Counted from the first letter of the stretch, positions 1 to 10,487 are shown. The stretch: DNA of 64,000 nucleotides from Rhizobium sp. CCGE531 (GCF_003627795.1 NZ_CP032688.1:124001-188000), one strand, 5' to 3'. Numbers and translations are program-made. Notes: generated by a model not told the origin, from the letters alone.

Positions 1-1
1 A

Positions 2-304
2 GCGTGCTTGGCTGGATTCACATACAGCTTTGCTTCACGGTTGGAGAAATGGTTCGTCGATCACGGCATGGAGGCCTCTAAGGCGAGAGATTTGGTCGCT
101 GGGAACTTACTGGGCGCGGCGGGCAACGCACTAGCAAATCAGAGTATTTCCCTTGACGCGATCTCCGATCGGATCGCCACGCCTGGCACGTACACGAAGG
201 TGGGCCTCGATTACCTGCGCCACCGAAATTCATTTGAACCTTGGGCCGAGGCGCTTAGCTTGATCGACCTCGACTTGAAATCGAAGACGTCCTCTAAGCC
301 ATAA
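2..304 (+). CDS. Pyrroline-5-carboxylate reductase-like protein, C-terminal part (5' end outside window)
   Basis: The reading frame is open from the first bases, so only the C-terminal ~100 residues are present. They resemble the helical dimerisation domain of ProC-type reductases: an amphipathic stretch ending in GNLLGAAGNAL, then DRIATPGTYTKVGLDYL, which corresponds to the family segment 'tsPGGtTiaGL'. In the family this domain forms the dimer and part of the active site, while the NAD(P)-binding Rossmann domain lies N-terminal and would be upstream of the window. The usual PGGTT is changed to PGTYT, so the substrate may differ from pyrroline-5-carboxylate. The next gene is on the opposite strand and converges on this one. 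The family assignment rests on a short segment and is moderate. Confidence 0.5.
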   Translation, partial: ACLAGFTYSFASRLEKWFVDHGMEASKARDLVAGNLLGAAGNALANQSISLDAISDRIATPGTYTKVGLDYLRHRNSFEPWAEALSLIDLDLKSKTSSKP

Positions 305-584
305 GGCCGTCACAATTTGGCAGTTCTGGCCCTTGACGAGATACTTAGCCCTTCCAAGCGCATGGCAGGCAGCATAACGGTCTATTATGGAACAGGATCA
401 GTAATAGCCAGTAGAATATCCCCAGCATCCGGGGCGAGAGTGCCCAGGCCGGGCACATCGTCGTTCCTTCGGAACCGGATCGTTTCTAGAATTCCTGCTG
501 ACGCGACCAGCGGCATCTCCCATGTCATCAACCCCGCCCGAGGCCGGCCGGGGTAGCGTTTCACTGCCTACACAGCACGCAAGA

Positions 585-1754
585 TCAGTTGGTGGGTCTC
601 CAGGAAAGCGGATCTGCTGGATTGTCGAAAAATTTAGCGGCAGCGTCAGCAGTCCACCAAGCTGCATCCTTCGGTTCGAGCCAGTCTTCACTATTAGGGT
701 CGCAATCAGCTGGCAGATCCGATTTTACATCATCAATCGTGTAAGGAATCGCCGGTCGCAGAATAGACTGTATCTTCGGACCTTGACCCTCCAGAGTGCG
801 CATCATCACGTCCCATACGAAACGAGCCTCGGAGCGCGGCGGCCAGAAGTGGAAGCTCCTGCTTACAAATTCAGGATTCTTACGCCAGTAGCATGATGCC
901 GAAGCCTCTCCGCCAAGCACGACCGGCACAATCTCGCGCCCGGACTGGCGGACGGCGTCGATCACACCAGACTCGGCTCCCGACTGAACAATAATACCAT
1001 CAATTCGGCCAGGGTTGGCGGCAAGGAACTTCTGAACTTCGGATTGTGCGACGCTGTCTGTCCATTTCCCGTCAACTTGTCCCACGACGTTGATCTCGGG
1101 ATAGTACTCCAAGGCTTTTGTGGCGCCGGCCTGAAAGCTGTCTGAGGAGGCGAAGCCAGTGATTCCGGACACAAGCAGCACATTGCCGCTACCTTCGATC
1201 TCTTCCGCCAACCACTTTGACGCCTCAAAACCGCCCTGCATGTTATTCTCTGTCGCATTGATTGCGAACGGCGACGTCACATAACCGGAGTATGAGATAA
1301 CAGGCACGCCCTTCGAATGGGCGTACTCTATTGTCGGGTTGAGCGCTGTAAGGTTGGAGCAGCATATGATTATGGCGTCGACACCATCATCTACCATCTG
1401 CCGCATTTGGCTGATCTGGGCGCTATCATCGAGATTGGACTGCGTAACGACGAGCTCGGATACCAGCCCAGCCTTCTTGAAAGTCGGCAGAAGCTTGTTT
1501 GTAAATTCATCAAGGACGTTCGCACGCCATGTGTTATCAGCGTAGCTCGAGGCGTAACCAATTTTCCACGGTGGCGCTCGCTTTGCTCTGAAATTCCGAA
1601 ACACAGACTCTCCCGTGGGCAACCGCGGGTCCAATAACTCGTAGGTCTTCCGCTCTTCCCGCGGCAGTTCACTGAGCCCGCCAGCCTTCGCCGTCAGCGG
1701 GATGGCCAGGGTTGCAGCGAGAAAAAATCCAATTATCAACTCACGTACGCACAC
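585..1754 (-). CDS. Orphan periplasmic sugar-binding protein (Peripla_BP_4 type)
   Basis: The protein has 389 residues. A GTG start is preceded by an AAAGGTG ribosome-binding site. Residues 1-24 form a Sec signal peptide (IIGFFLAATLAIPLTAKA). The mature part has the two-lobed fold of ribose/galactose-type binding proteins: KIGYASSYADNTWRANVLDEF in the first lobe, then VDAIIICCSNLTALNP and GNVLLVSGITGF. Family members bind a sugar or related small ligand in the periplasm and hand it to an ABC permease, but no permease or ATPase gene is adjacent. The gene lies 220 bases downstream of a chemoreceptor gene on the same strand, so the protein could serve taxis rather than uptake; that is inference. 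The ligand cannot be predicted. Confidence 0.85.
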   Translation of the reverse strand: MCVRELIIGFFLAATLAIPLTAKAGGLSELPREERKTYELLDPRLPTGESVFRNFRAKRAPPWKIGYASSYADNTWRANVLDEFTNKLLPTFKKAGLVSELVVTQSNLDDSAQISQMRQMVDDGVDAIIICCSNLTALNPTIEYAHSKGVPVISYSGYVTSPFAINATENNMQGGFEASKWLAEEIEGSGNVLLVSGITGFASSDSFQAGATKALEYYPEINVVGQVDGKWTDSVAQSEVQKFLAANPGRIDGIIVQSGAESGVIDAVRQSGREIVPVVLGGEASASCYWRKNPEFVSRSFHFWPPRSEARFVWDVMMRTLEGQGPKIQSILRPAIPYTIDDVKSDLPADCDPNSEDWLEPKDAAWWTADAAAKFFDNPADPLSWRPTN

Positions 1755-1974
1755 GGATAGGCACCTTTCAAAGTCTGAGCACTGGATGATAGTTTCGTTG
1801 TCTTAAGGTTGGCCCGGGCCGTGCTGAATCCTGCGCGACGGAGAGCGACAAAGAGCTACCAGGAGAGAGACCGGCGCATCGAAGCGAAATCGTGCGCTGG
1901 GGTATGTGACTTTCATTCGATCGAATGGCGGCATGGCCCGCCATCGGCATGCTTCGAATCTCACTACGCCTGCC

Positions 1975-4491
1975 TTATGCAGCGAGACTTACCCGATGAG
2001 CTGGCCTGTCATCTGTCAACTTGAACCCAGCAAGCCGTTCGCTGAGTTCGACAGTCTGATCAGAAAGCGTCTTCGTTGCAGCGTTTGTCTGCTCAGCCAT
2101 GGCTGCATTCTGTTGCGTCCCCTGATCAAGAACATTGACGTTGTTATTGATCTCGGCCAGCGAAGTCGCTTGTTCGCGGCTGGAACTCACAATCTGGTCA
2201 ATGCGATCAGAAATCTGCACGATGGATGCCGCTATACTGTGCAGAGCCTCCCCGGTCTTGCCGACGTAATCCGAACCGACGGCCACCTCTGACGAAGATT
2301 CTGAAATCAACTGCCGGATCTCGAGCGCTGCGGCTGACGACCTTTGGGCAAGCTCCCGTACTTCTTGTGCAACGACCGCGAAGCCTTTTCCAGCATCGCC
2401 GGCACGAGCTGCTTCAACGCCGGCATTCAGCGCAAGCAAGTTCGTCTGGAATGCAATCGTGTCGATCAATCCTATGATCTGTCCAATCTTGTAAGATGCA
2501 TCCTGAATTCGCCCCATGGCGCTAATAGCATCAGTCACAATGATGGCCGCGCCCTCTGCATGTTCCTTGACTGCGGAAACAAACGCTTGTGTCTCACAGG
2601 CATTCTCCGAGGAGTTCCTCACCGTCGCAGTCACCTGCTCAACGGCTGCGGCGGTTTCTTCAAGAGAAGCAGCTTGTCGTTCAGTCCGGCGTGACAAATC
2701 ATCGGAGGCTTTGAAAAGTTCGTTGGTTCCCCATTTGATTTGTTGTGTGTTCTCGTCGATATGGGACACGGTATCCCTGAGGACGGACAGTGAGTGGTTG
2801 AAGTCACGCCGCAGTTGCTCGAGATTGGGATGGAAGTGGCGGTCGATGGTTTGCGAGATGTCTCCCCGCGCCAATCGAGACAGTGCCTCCCCGAGTGTTT
2901 GTACAGCGCTGGACACTTCTTTCTCAAGCTGAGCACGCTCAAACTCACGATCCGTCCGCTCCTGATCAGCCGTTTTACGGTCGTCTTGCGCACGCGCTTC
3001 AACCTCGAGCTTCGAGACCGCATTTCCGCGAAAAACTTCAAGCGCGCGAGCCATATCGCCAATTTCGTCTTTCCGCTGGCAGCCGACGATGTCTGATTGA
3101 AGATCGCCGGTTGCTAGCCCCTGCATGCGCCTTGCGATCCGTTCGATTGGCGCGCGCAATGTCGCCATCAGCCCGGCTCCAGCCAAGAGGGCGACCAAGA
3201 CACCCGAGACGGTAGCAGCTGCGGACAATAGTCGGGCGAAATCGCTTTCCCGGTGAGCGTCATGTTCCTGAGTCGAGGCGAACGACACGAGATTTTTCCA
3301 TATCGACTGGACGGTTTGATCCGCCTCTGCGTACTGCGCCTGCCGACCTTCCGCGATCTTGACCAGCTTCTCGGTATTCTGTTCGATGGCATCCCCCTGT
3401 GAGTAGAGGATCTCCTCCATTTTGGGGAAGTCTGCCAATGAACTGGCTACGCCTCCAACCGCTACGGTGTCACGCGTCAGTTTCGTAAGTTGCTCAACGA
3501 GTCGCTGCTGGTTTTCCGTGCTGGCCGCCCGCAACAGGTTGTTTATCTCAATCTCTATCGAATCGGCATCCTGGCCTACTGATGCTACTGCCGCAACGAG
3601 CGTCTCCGATTCCGCCAATGGCTTATCCAAGCCTCGAACTGCATGGGTTCCCTCGATCATATGCTGTATGGCGTCATTTCGCAGTCGCGGCGCAAACGCA
3701 CTAAGGTCGGTCCCAAGGTTGTGAAGGAAAGCGCTATCCAGCCCGGAAGTAGCGACGACCCTGGAGATCGCCTGTTCCAAGTTTGCGACGGCTTGTCCGT
3801 CATCGCCCGTTGCAACGACGCGCTTGACAGTTTTCATCGCCTTTTTGAGCATGAGCGCTTGTTGCTGTGCCTCGGGGGTTTGCATCGCGCTGGCCGACAG
3901 GTTGACCAAATTTTCCGACAACCGCTGCATAATTGCCGCCGTGTCGATTGAGCGCGTAGCCTCTCTGAGCATCGTTTTGCCAGAGTTTTCCTGGTTGCGG
4001 ACCTGCGCACGGACTTTAACGGCGGCCAGCTTCAGGTCGGCCGCGACCTGCTTGATCTCGGTCAAACTCGCGGCGACGTCACGACGAATGGACAGCTCAT
4101 CGTTGTGCAGGGACCACATGCGGTCCATGCTGTCAGAAATAGCAGACATCGCGGACTCACTGCTTTCAAGAGCACGAGTGTCACTACCGACGTCAGTGGC
4201 GGCTTTCTGAAGCGACAGCATCGTGGCGCCCTGCCCGCTTAGACTTGCCAGGGCCTCATCACGGTTCTCCGTCGAACTCTGCGCCAAAAACCGGTTCATG
4301 CTCTCAGAGACTTCCCGAAATCCGCTCAAAGTCTCAAGAACTTCGCTCGATAGGCGAAGGCGAGATTGCAGCAATCCGGTCGCCTGTAGGCTCACGACGC
4401 CGACGGCTGCCAGTATCATGACAAGCGGCACCAGTACTAATAGGACTTTCGCTCTGATGCTGAAAGCGGATAGCAAGCGATCGACGAACAT
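1975..4491 (-). CDS. Methyl-accepting chemotaxis protein with long periplasmic domain and two HAMP-like units
   Basis: This is an 838-residue membrane chemoreceptor. An ATG start follows a GGAGG site five bases away. The first membrane segment is at residues 16-35, and a predicted all-helical periplasmic domain runs over about residues 36-420. The second membrane segment is at about 421-445. A HAMP domain follows ([18 protein letters not shown]), then a second HAMP-like unit at about 535-585 ([13 protein letters not shown]). The cytoplasmic signalling hairpin is highly conserved ([20 protein letters not shown], residues 676-695). Alanine- and glutamate-rich heptads on both sides carry the methylation sites. 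Such proteins control CheA kinase activity in response to ligands. No che genes are nearby. The binding protein immediately downstream may be its ligand receptor. Confidence 0.95.
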   Translation of the reverse strand: MFVDRLLSAFSIRAKVLLVLVPLVMILAAVGVVSLQATGLLQSRLRLSSEVLETLSGFREVSESMNRFLAQSSTENRDEALASLSGQGATMLSLQKAATDVGSDTRALESSESAMSAISDSMDRMWSLHNDELSIRRDVAASLTEIKQVAADLKLAAVKVRAQVRNQENSGKTMLREATRSIDTAAIMQRLSENLVNLSASAMQTPEAQQQALMLKKAMKTVKRVVATGDDGQAVANLEQAISRVVATSGLDSAFLHNLGTDLSAFAPRLRNDAIQHMIEGTHAVRGLDKPLAESETLVAAVASVGQDADSIEIEINNLLRAASTENQQRLVEQLTKLTRDTVAVGGVASSLADFPKMEEILYSQGDAIEQNTEKLVKIAEGRQAQYAEADQTVQSIWKNLVSFASTQEHDAHRESDFARLLSAAATVSGVLVALLAGAGLMATLRAPIERIARRMQGLATGDLQSDIVGCQRKDEIGDMARALEVFRGNAVSKLEVEARAQDDRKTADQERTDREFERAQLEKEVSSAVQTLGEALSRLARGDISQTIDRHFHPNLEQLRRDFNHSLSVLRDTVSHIDENTQQIKWGTNELFKASDDLSRRTERQAASLEETAAAVEQVTATVRNSSENACETQAFVSAVKEHAEGAAIIVTDAISAMGRIQDASYKIGQIIGLIDTIAFQTNLLALNAGVEAARAGDAGKGFAVVAQEVRELAQRSSAAALEIRQLISESSSEVAVGSDYVGKTGEALHSIAASIVQISDRIDQIVSSSREQATSLAEINNNVNVLDQGTQQNAAMAEQTNAATKTLSDQTVELSERLAGFKLTDDRPAHRVSLAA

Positions 4492-4674
4492 AAAACCTCC
4501 AGATGACTAAAGCGGGCACTGCCACCCGTTTCTGGAATTTTAGTTATTCGAACTAAACGAAGAGAAAGAATGTTCGACTGCGGAGATGCTAAATGCTTTA
4601 CACCTTGTTAGGGTTTCCTCGTCGAATTGACGCGCAAACTATCAACCTTAACGCCAAGTTAATATAGTCGCGGA

Positions 4675-5436
4675 TTATCCGCGGACAGGACTATCGTCGG
4701 GTTTCAGGTCGATGTCCAAGACGTTCCCCGTGAGCTTTCCAGACAGCTCCGGACTGGCAAGAAATTGAACAGCTTGAACAAGTGTCCTAAGCGTGTCACT
4801 TTGAACGCAAGATGTCGAACGCGCATTTCTTGTATGAACAGCGTTTATTCGAAGCCCCGTGTCGAAATACTTCTTCGCCATTGCACTCGTCGCGGTTCGT
4901 AAGGCCGCTTGGAGCACAGCCTCGCGGTCGACCTCTAGTAGCGTCTTCTCGTCAAACCACGCGATATTCACGACAGCGAGTTCCTCTCCCTGGAGCCGGG
5001 AGCCGAAAGCACTTGTCACCCTTATAAGATTGGAGACGGCATCAAGCCCAAGATCCGTAGCGGAAAGCGGATCGGCGCATTCACGACGACGGAAGGCTAT
5101 GTTCACCAGAATATCGACCCGGCTCCAGCGTAGGTAGACCTGATCGACCATTGAATTGACATAAACGTCCCTATTCAAATTGACCTTAACCGGAAACAAA
5201 TTCGTCCCCGAGACTGCGGTTAATGAACTGAAGTCTGAAGGGTCGAGATCGCCTACGGCGACACGGTAGCCAGTTTCGAGAAAAGATTGCGCAAGACAGA
5301 GACCGACCGGGTTTGACGCGCCCACCAACACGCATACTTTGCCAGCATCAGAGTCGGCGGCGGTCTGTCCTCCTTCGATAAACCGGTCCGTCGGCGTCGA
5401 CGTGCGTGCGTTGTGTGTCTGCAATACTGGTTTCAC
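4675..5436 (-). CDS. SDR-fold protein lacking the catalytic Tyr/Lys pair
   Basis: The protein has 253 residues and a GTG start without a strong ribosome-binding site. A Rossmann fold of the short-chain dehydrogenase/reductase family is visible. VCVLVGASNPVGLCLA is the dinucleotide-binding loop, VDILVNIA stands at the NNAG position, and TGLRINAVH matches the 'GIRVNAV' strand. At the place of the YxxxK catalytic motif the sequence reads EAVLQAALRTAT. Counting back from RINAV, the tyrosine is replaced by Glu and the lysine by Gln. It is therefore probably not a conventional dehydrogenase and may be a regulatory or degenerate member. It lies 183 bases upstream of the chemoreceptor gene on the same strand. 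Confidence 0.7.
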   Translation of the reverse strand: MKPVLQTHNARTSTPTDRFIEGGQTAADSDAGKVCVLVGASNPVGLCLAQSFLETGYRVAVGDLDPSDFSSLTAVSGTNLFPVKVNLNRDVYVNSMVDQVYLRWSRVDILVNIAFRRRECADPLSATDLGLDAVSNLIRVTSAFGSRLQGEELAVVNIAWFDEKTLLEVDREAVLQAALRTATSAMAKKYFDTGLRINAVHTRNARSTSCVQSDTLRTLVQAVQFLASPELSGKLTGNVLDIDLKPDDSPVRG

Positions 5437-6641
5437 GCGGAAAACGGCCCATGTGGGAAATCGTGAGATCCAGCACCTCGATCATATTTCAACAGGCAAT
5501 CCAAACACCTATCTCCAAATCACGTTGTCTCACGCCTCTCCTACCCCAGGCAGCCACGAAGACGTGAAAAGATGATCGACGGAACTCATCGGCTTTTTCG
5601 ACGTCCGGCGTCACCCCGGTCTTTGGCGCCCGTGTCGGCTTGGTCTGGCCGCGCCACAGTTGGACCTTCCATCGAGGCGCCCATGGGTGTCTCTGGGGAC
5701 CATCTATCGGGAAAGTCCTACGCTTTTACATGCGGCTCGCTGGTGCGTATTGCATTCGTCTGGCCCATCGCGCCCAACTCATTAAATGCAACGCGTTTTT
5801 TGAGAGTCTGACAATCTTTCCTCCGGTGGAACACGCGCCATCGCGGCAGGCACTGAGTCGGACTAAAGATATTATCAGACAATCTGTCAATCTATTATCG
5901 TGCTATAGGCCAGATTCTTTGCCAAACCCTACGTTCCCCGCCACGTCCTGTGGTGCTCGCATGCCGCACGAAGCCAGCAAAGACAAAGTGCCGGCCACAA
6001 ATTTCCGCGACCCGATTGCCGACGGATTTCCGTTTTATTGCGCGTGGTTCAGCAAAAACGAGATGCCCTCTACTATGGAGCCTTGACACGCGTTAGGGCT
6101 TCCGAGCTGTCCGGCACCTTGCGCCCGGATGCTGATCGGCGCAATTTCGACCCGCAGATTGAAATCCACTCGGTCGCGGCTACGCGGGGACGCGGAATCA
6201 CGACATAGAGCGGAGCGATACCGCCGAACTGGATGACAGATCGTCGGAGAGTCCCTGCGCTCCCCGCAACTTGTCGTGGGTGGTTGCCGCAGATGAAGTT
6301 GAGGAAGGAAAGATCAATAACCTCGCCGAACCGCTCGGGCAAAGAGGGCAAGTTGGATTACTTACGAACCATCTGGACGAAGGACGCCGCCACCGACTTC
6401 GCACCCGTCAGGCCAGGCGGATCAGTTCGTCATCGGCAGCGGCTCGCCGGCTACACCGGACGTTTGAGATGCTCGCAAAATTGCGCCGAGCCGTCACAGA
6501 GCAGATTGCCTCGGCGATCGGCTCTGCAGGCGAAAGATACGCCGACGACGGCAGACATTACAGGTCAGGATATCGTTATATCAAGCCTGCAGCCGCCCGA
6601 TAGCGTGTGCGCCAGATGGTAGGCTCGCCGCATGGGCCCGT
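5437..6641. other. 1.2 kb without a convincing gene
   Basis: Several short open frames exist on both strands, but none has a ribosome-binding site, a recognisable motif or plausible composition. The stretch contains one GACA-N3-TGTC dyad (5878-5888) identical to a site upstream of the sugar importer at 57 kb. This suggests that a related promoter, or the remnant of one, lies here. It is probably eroded coding or regulatory DNA. Confidence 0.5.
5878..5888. promoter_or_regulatory. GACAATCTGTC operator-like dyad (copy 1)
   Basis: The sequence GACAATCTGTC is a GACA/TGTC inverted repeat around ATC, within CAGACAATCTGTCAA. The same 15 bases occur at 57 kb upstream of a sugar-binding protein gene, and close variants occur twice near 59 kb. 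No intact gene starts close by; the SDR gene begins about 440 bases away. Confidence 0.4.
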
Positions 6642-7511
6642 TCAATGTTTCAGGATTTGACTCAGGAAGAGCTTTGTCCTGTCGTGTTGCGGGTTGGTGA
6701 AAAACGCATTCGGAGCGCCCTCTTCGACGATCTGGCCCCGGTCCATGAAGATGACGCGGTCCGCGACGGCACGCGCAAATCCCATCTCATGTGTGACACA
6801 GACCATCGTCATGCCGTCGCGTGCCAGACCCGTCATCGTTTCCAGTACTTCCGACACCATTTCCGGATCGAGTGCCGACGTGGGTTCATCGAAGAGCATA
6901 ACGGCCGGCTCCATGCACAGCGAGCGGGCAATGGCCACGCGCTGCTGCTGTCCCCCGGACAATTGAACCGGATATTTGTACGCCTGTTCTGGAATGCGCA
7001 CGCGCTCAAGGAACTTCAGAGCCGTCTTCTTAGCCTCAGATTCGGATAAGCCCTTCATCCACATGGGACCCGCCATGCAATTCATCAGCACAGTCATATG
7101 GGGGAAAAGGTTGAAGTGCTGAAACACCATCCCAACATTCTTGCGGACGTCGGTCACGTTGCGCATCTTACTGTGCAATCGGATCCCATTGACGGTGATC
7201 TCGCCTTCCTGGTGGGCTTCTAGTCTGTTGAAGCAGCGGATGAGCGTTGACTTCCCGGATCCTGAGGGTCCGCAAATAACAATACGTTCGCCTTTGCGCA
7301 CAGTGAGGTTGACATCGGTCAATGCGCGGAAAGAACCGTACCATTTCGAGACGTTCGTCGCTTCGATGATTTTATCCGCGGTCATTGGCACCTGCTTCTG
7401 ATTGGAAGGCTCCTGAGATGATAGAGGCGCCACGCGCAGCATATTCCCATTCTCCGGCGAAAGGTTGCCTCCACCGAGGCCATTCAGCAGTTGTGTGTTG
7501 CTGGCGATCAT
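6642..7511 (-). CDS. Polar amino acid type ABC importer, ATP-binding protein
   Basis: The protein has 289 residues and drives import by ATP hydrolysis on the cytoplasmic face. The core begins at [18 protein letters not shown]. Visible motifs are Walker [10 protein letters not shown], signature LSGGQQQR, Walker [13 protein letters not shown] and the switch histidine in CVTHEMGFA. The phrase [11 protein letters not shown] is typical of the GlnQ/HisP branch. The ATG at 7511 was chosen because it overlaps the stop codon of the permease as ATGA and is preceded by an AGGAG, implying translational coupling. This gives a ~50-residue N-terminal extension before the core. A second start at 7385 (MTADKI) would give the usual family length. 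It is the last gene of a binding protein-permease-ATPase operon. Confidence 0.93.
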   Translation of the reverse strand: MIASNTQLLNGLGGGNLSPENGNMLRVAPLSSQEPSNQKQVPMTADKIIEATNVSKWYGSFRALTDVNLTVRKGERIVICGPSGSGKSTLIRCFNRLEAHQEGEITVNGIRLHSKMRNVTDVRKNVGMVFQHFNLFPHMTVLMNCMAGPMWMKGLSESEAKKTALKFLERVRIPEQAYKYPVQLSGGQQQRVAIARSLCMEPAVMLFDEPTSALDPEMVSEVLETMTGLARDGMTMVCVTHEMGFARAVADRVIFMDRGQIVEEGAPNAFFTNPQHDRTKLFLSQILKH

Positions 7512-8482
7512 CGCAGCTTGCTCCTGCTGTAATGGCGTTCGATCTTTGATTGAATCAGTTCGAGACAACAGGATAAAACCCAATAAATCAACGAAGCCGC
7601 TACAAGCATCTCCATATTGTGAAAGGTGGGCTGGCCAATCGTGCGAGCCAGGAACGTCAGTTCCCATACGCCAAGGACGGACACGAGCGAACTATCTTTC
7701 AGCATCGAGATAAAGGTGTTCCCCATCGGTGGAACGATAACGGGAAGCGCCTGCGGAAGTATAATCCTTCGCATTGTCAGACCGAAGCCGAAGCCCATGG
7801 ACCTGGATGCTTCCCATTGCCCGCGGTCGATGCTCTGAATTCCAGAGCGGAAGATTTCCGTCATATAGGCGCCGATACAGACTGAAAGGGCCAATATTCC
7901 TGAAGGCACCGCGTTCAGAACGATACCGAACTGAGGCAAACCGAGGTAGATGAGGTAAATCTGCATCAGCAGGGGGAGACCGCGGAAGAACGACGTGTAG
8001 AAACTTGCGATCCCGTAAGCGAAGCCGTTACTCGAAAGCTTTGCAACAGCGGCAATGATTGCGATGAGCGACGCAAAAAGCAGCGAAATTGCCGACACAT
8101 ACAACGTCGTAAACACACCCTGCGTTATCAGAAAGGGAAGGTTTTCCCGGATGAAAGGCAGACTGAGGTCAAACGACTTGAAGAATGCTAGAATGAGCAG
8201 GAGCAACTCAAGCCAAACCAAGATGATTTGGGCTTTTATCGGCGCGAACCCGATGAGCACGAGATTAAGACTGAACGCAACCGCAATAACAAAAGCGATC
8301 GCAAAGCGGCCGTAAAGGCCGCTTTGCGACGGATCGCCGATGACGGGGCGCATAAGCTCCCCCATGGTTGTGCCAGTTAGGTTATACATCAGAAACAGAG
8401 CGAGCACGACAGCGAAGGTAGAGGCCACAAACCACGGCTTGTGAACCAAGACCTCGGAGTCAATTGTATCCTGATAAAGCAT
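7508..8482 (-). CDS. Polar amino acid type ABC importer, permease
   Basis: The protein has 324 residues and several membrane helices ([35 protein letters not shown], and others). The HisM/GlnP-type domain occupies roughly the last 220 residues, with [20 protein letters not shown] at its start. The EAA loop [20 protein letters not shown] contacts the ATPase. Members form the membrane channel for polar or basic amino acids and related compounds. Only one permease is encoded, so it probably works as a homodimer, whereas many relatives use two different subunits. The N-terminal ~100 residues add membrane segments beyond the minimal domain. The gene sits 43 bases after the binding protein gene and overlaps the ATPase gene. 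Confidence 0.92.
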   Translation of the reverse strand: MLYQDTIDSEVLVHKPWFVASTFAVVLALFLMYNLTGTTMGELMRPVIGDPSQSGLYGRFAIAFVIAVAFSLNLVLIGFAPIKAQIILVWLELLLLILAFFKSFDLSLPFIRENLPFLITQGVFTTLYVSAISLLFASLIAIIAAVAKLSSNGFAYGIASFYTSFFRGLPLLMQIYLIYLGLPQFGIVLNAVPSGILALSVCIGAYMTEIFRSGIQSIDRGQWEASRSMGFGFGLTMRRIILPQALPVIVPPMGNTFISMLKDSSLVSVLGVWELTFLARTIGQPTFHNMEMLVAASLIYWVLSCCLELIQSKIERHYSRSKLR

Positions 8483-8525
8483 TACGGCGTCCTTCGATAA
8501 GGTTGCTCAAACAGAGGTTTACAAC

Positions 8526-9359
8526 CTATTCAACGGTGCTATCGACACCATACCACTTAATTGAGAGCTTAGAGAGCGTACCATCATCCCTCATGCTTTT
8601 GATGGCGGCAGATATCTTGTCAGAGAACTCTTTGTCCCCCTTTGAAATTGCAATGGCCCCGGGCGTTGGGAACAATGCATCACCGAGCACTTTCAAGGGG
8701 TAACCAGCTTTGATCACACCGTGCGCACTCACTTCGTCAGTGATCACTGCATCGAGGCGAACTCCATCACCTAGCCGCAGGTCATCCACCTGCAACGAGG
8801 TATTCTCATAGTTTCGCATTTCGCCCGGTGTAAACTTGTATTCTACCGGCTTTTCGTCCGCCCAATCCAACGTCAGGTTATGACGGGCATATGCGATTGC
8901 CGCATCATCACCTGTTACGAGGCCGATCACCTTTCCATCCAGGTCGGAAAGTTTGGTTGCTTTACTGTCTTTGTGAATGACAGCAACGTTCCGCGTGTAA
9001 AAGTAAATGGCAGGAAAATCGAACTTTTCCGCGCGGGCCTTGGTCGGAACCATCTGGCCCATCGCCATATCCCAACGGCCTGCCCATTTGCCTGCAACTA
9101 TGACGTCCCAGCCCGGCGTTACGAACTTGACGGAGACCCCAAGGTGTTTCGCCACTCCCTTGGCAACCTCGATCTCAAAACCATCGAGTTCCTGTTTGTC
9201 ATTCAGGAACGAACTGTTAGGCCAACCGCTAGAAGTCGCTACCGTAAGCGTCTTTGCCGCCTGGACTTGATCGAGAACGGCACCAGCCTTGGCCGGCATG
9301 GCTGTCGATAGAGCGGCAAGCAACGCGGCGGCTGCAGCTGAAATCAGAAATTTGCTCAT
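8526..9359 (-). CDS. Polar amino acid type ABC importer, periplasmic binding protein
   Basis: The protein has 277 residues and is the first gene of the importer operon. The start at 9359 was chosen because an AAAGGA site lies just upstream and because it places a signal peptide exactly at the N-terminus (FLISAAAAALLAALSTAMPAKA). The mature protein has the SBP_bac_3 fold: LTVATSSGWPNSSFL, then LDGFEIEVAKGVAKHLGV and VIGLVTGDDAA. It ends with DKISAAIKSMRDDGTLSKLSIKWYG, a hallmark of this family. The ligand should be an amino acid or zwitterionic compound. A strong promoter lies ~245 bases upstream and is a near-copy of the promoter of the racemase/M24 operon. Confidence 0.93.
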   Translation of the reverse strand: MSKFLISAAAAALLAALSTAMPAKAGAVLDQVQAAKTLTVATSSGWPNSSFLNDKQELDGFEIEVAKGVAKHLGVSVKFVTPGWDVIVAGKWAGRWDMAMGQMVPTKARAEKFDFPAIYFYTRNVAVIHKDSKATKLSDLDGKVIGLVTGDDAAIAYARHNLTLDWADEKPVEYKFTPGEMRNYENTSLQVDDLRLGDGVRLDAVITDEVSAHGVIKAGYPLKVLGDALFPTPGAIAISKGDKEFSDKISAAIKSMRDDGTLSKLSIKWYGVDSTVE

Positions 9360-9573
9360 GTGATGTTCCTTTTTGTGTTCCCCTCGGCCGGTGATGCGAC
9401 CGTGTTCGTCTAACCAGTTCAAATCAGACTTGAGGCTTTAGGCCGCCGCAATCTGAAGCCATCGCCTTTCAGTCGACGGAGCACCCGTCGTCCAAAGGTC
9501 GCAAACGCCCGCCGATATTCAATCAATGCGACGCGCCCTCGATCATCCCTTCTCACCAAGGCATCTTGTTTTT

Positions 9574-9632
9574 TATGTGATCTCAAAGATGACGATATGA
9601 GATATAATATTTCATGATTTGAAACCTGTCAA
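9574..9632 (-). promoter_or_regulatory. Promoter and operator module of the amino acid importer operon (module B)
   Basis: Reading on the minus strand, TTGACA (9632-9627) is separated by exactly 17 bases from TATTAT (9609-9604). Sixteen bases further is TTTGAGATCACATA (9587-9574), an imperfect palindrome. An AT-rich dyad (9598-9614) overlaps the -10 box. The layout and much of the sequence match the promoter at 14678-14736 without gaps. The remainder of the interval from 9360 to 10487 shows no gene. Confidence 0.65.
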
Positions 9633-10015
9633 CGGCAGGACACGTTCCGAAAGAGGCGTTGATACAGGCTGCATAGCGGCGAGCAAGCCGTTGCTCGGCG
9701 TATCTCGGTTCAAGAGGAGGTCTTTCCACACGATCATCACGGGAGGCGCGGGGGCCATGAGGACTTAGTCTCAGTACAAGCAGCTTTCGCTTTGGGTTGG
9801 CCGGAACGGTGTGACCGACGCCAAACTTCGGTGTGACGCATTGGCAGCGGGTGCGAGGCTAAGCAGTTGGTCGGGCCGGATGTCCACATCCCTGCCAAAA
9901 GCTCATGATGGGCTCGTAAGAGGCTAATAACCCCCGCAGGTCGGATCATTTGGCTTTGTGCCGTCGAGCTGACGGAGTAACCAGAGGCGCGGCGTTGACG
10001 CTCCATGGGTATCAT

Positions 10016-10083
10016 CGATAGCCAGCCAGGCCTCCTGTGCGAAGGTGGAAAATCCAGGAGGGTTCGTCCGCAACTGGCTATCG
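10016..10083. other. Strong nested stem-loop in an intergenic region (possible structured RNA or mobile-element remnant)
   Basis: A perfect 10-base inverted repeat, CGATAGCCAG (10016-10025) and CTGGCTATCG (10074-10083), encloses a second perfect 7-base stem, CCTCCTG (10031-10037) and CAGGAGG (10055-10061). Such nested pairing is unlikely by chance in a 1.1 kb gene-free stretch. It could be a small RNA, an attachment or recombination site, or the noncoding end of a lost insertion sequence. There is no protein-coding evidence here, and I do not recognise the family. Confidence 0.45.
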
Positions 10084-10170
10084 CGGCCGTTACAACCACC
10101 CCGCCCCCGGCTCATCGTGAGGCTTAATCTTGCGGAATGAGCCAAACTTCCCGTCTTGCACTCGGCGGGA

Positions 10171-10227
10171 TTGAAATTGAAGTATAATGGTATAGGATTT
10201 GCGCCAATTTGTGATACCAGATATAAT
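10171..10227 (+). promoter_or_regulatory. Candidate promoter of the M20 peptidase gene
   Basis: TTGCGC (10199-10204), 17 bases and TATAAT (10222-10227) form a plausible sigma-70 promoter. The spacer holds TTTGTGATACCAGA (10208-10221), which matches 11 of 14 positions of the palindrome in the racemase promoter. A TGGTAT/ATACCA pair (10188-10193 and 10214-10219) is typical of GntR-type half-sites. The element TTGAAATTGAA (10171-10181) recurs upstream of the decarboxylase gene. The coding start is about 260 bases further. Confidence 0.45.
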
Positions 10228-10487
10228 GGATCTGTATTCGGAGAGCGGGTCCACGACGACTACCTCCGATGCGATCGTCTTGGGAGAATGATGGAAATCC
10301 AGTTTGGCGATGCATGGCTCAGCCGAAATAACTAGCGCCGAGAGCCTAATCCAATACGGACGATCCATTGGCGACCATCGAATGACTTGAACACCTGCCT
10401 GCCGGCCACAAGGATGGATGCCGCAAGGGCAGTACACCGAATCTACCAGCTCTTCCGAGCTGAAGGTAAACCACCTAGGAGATCTTC

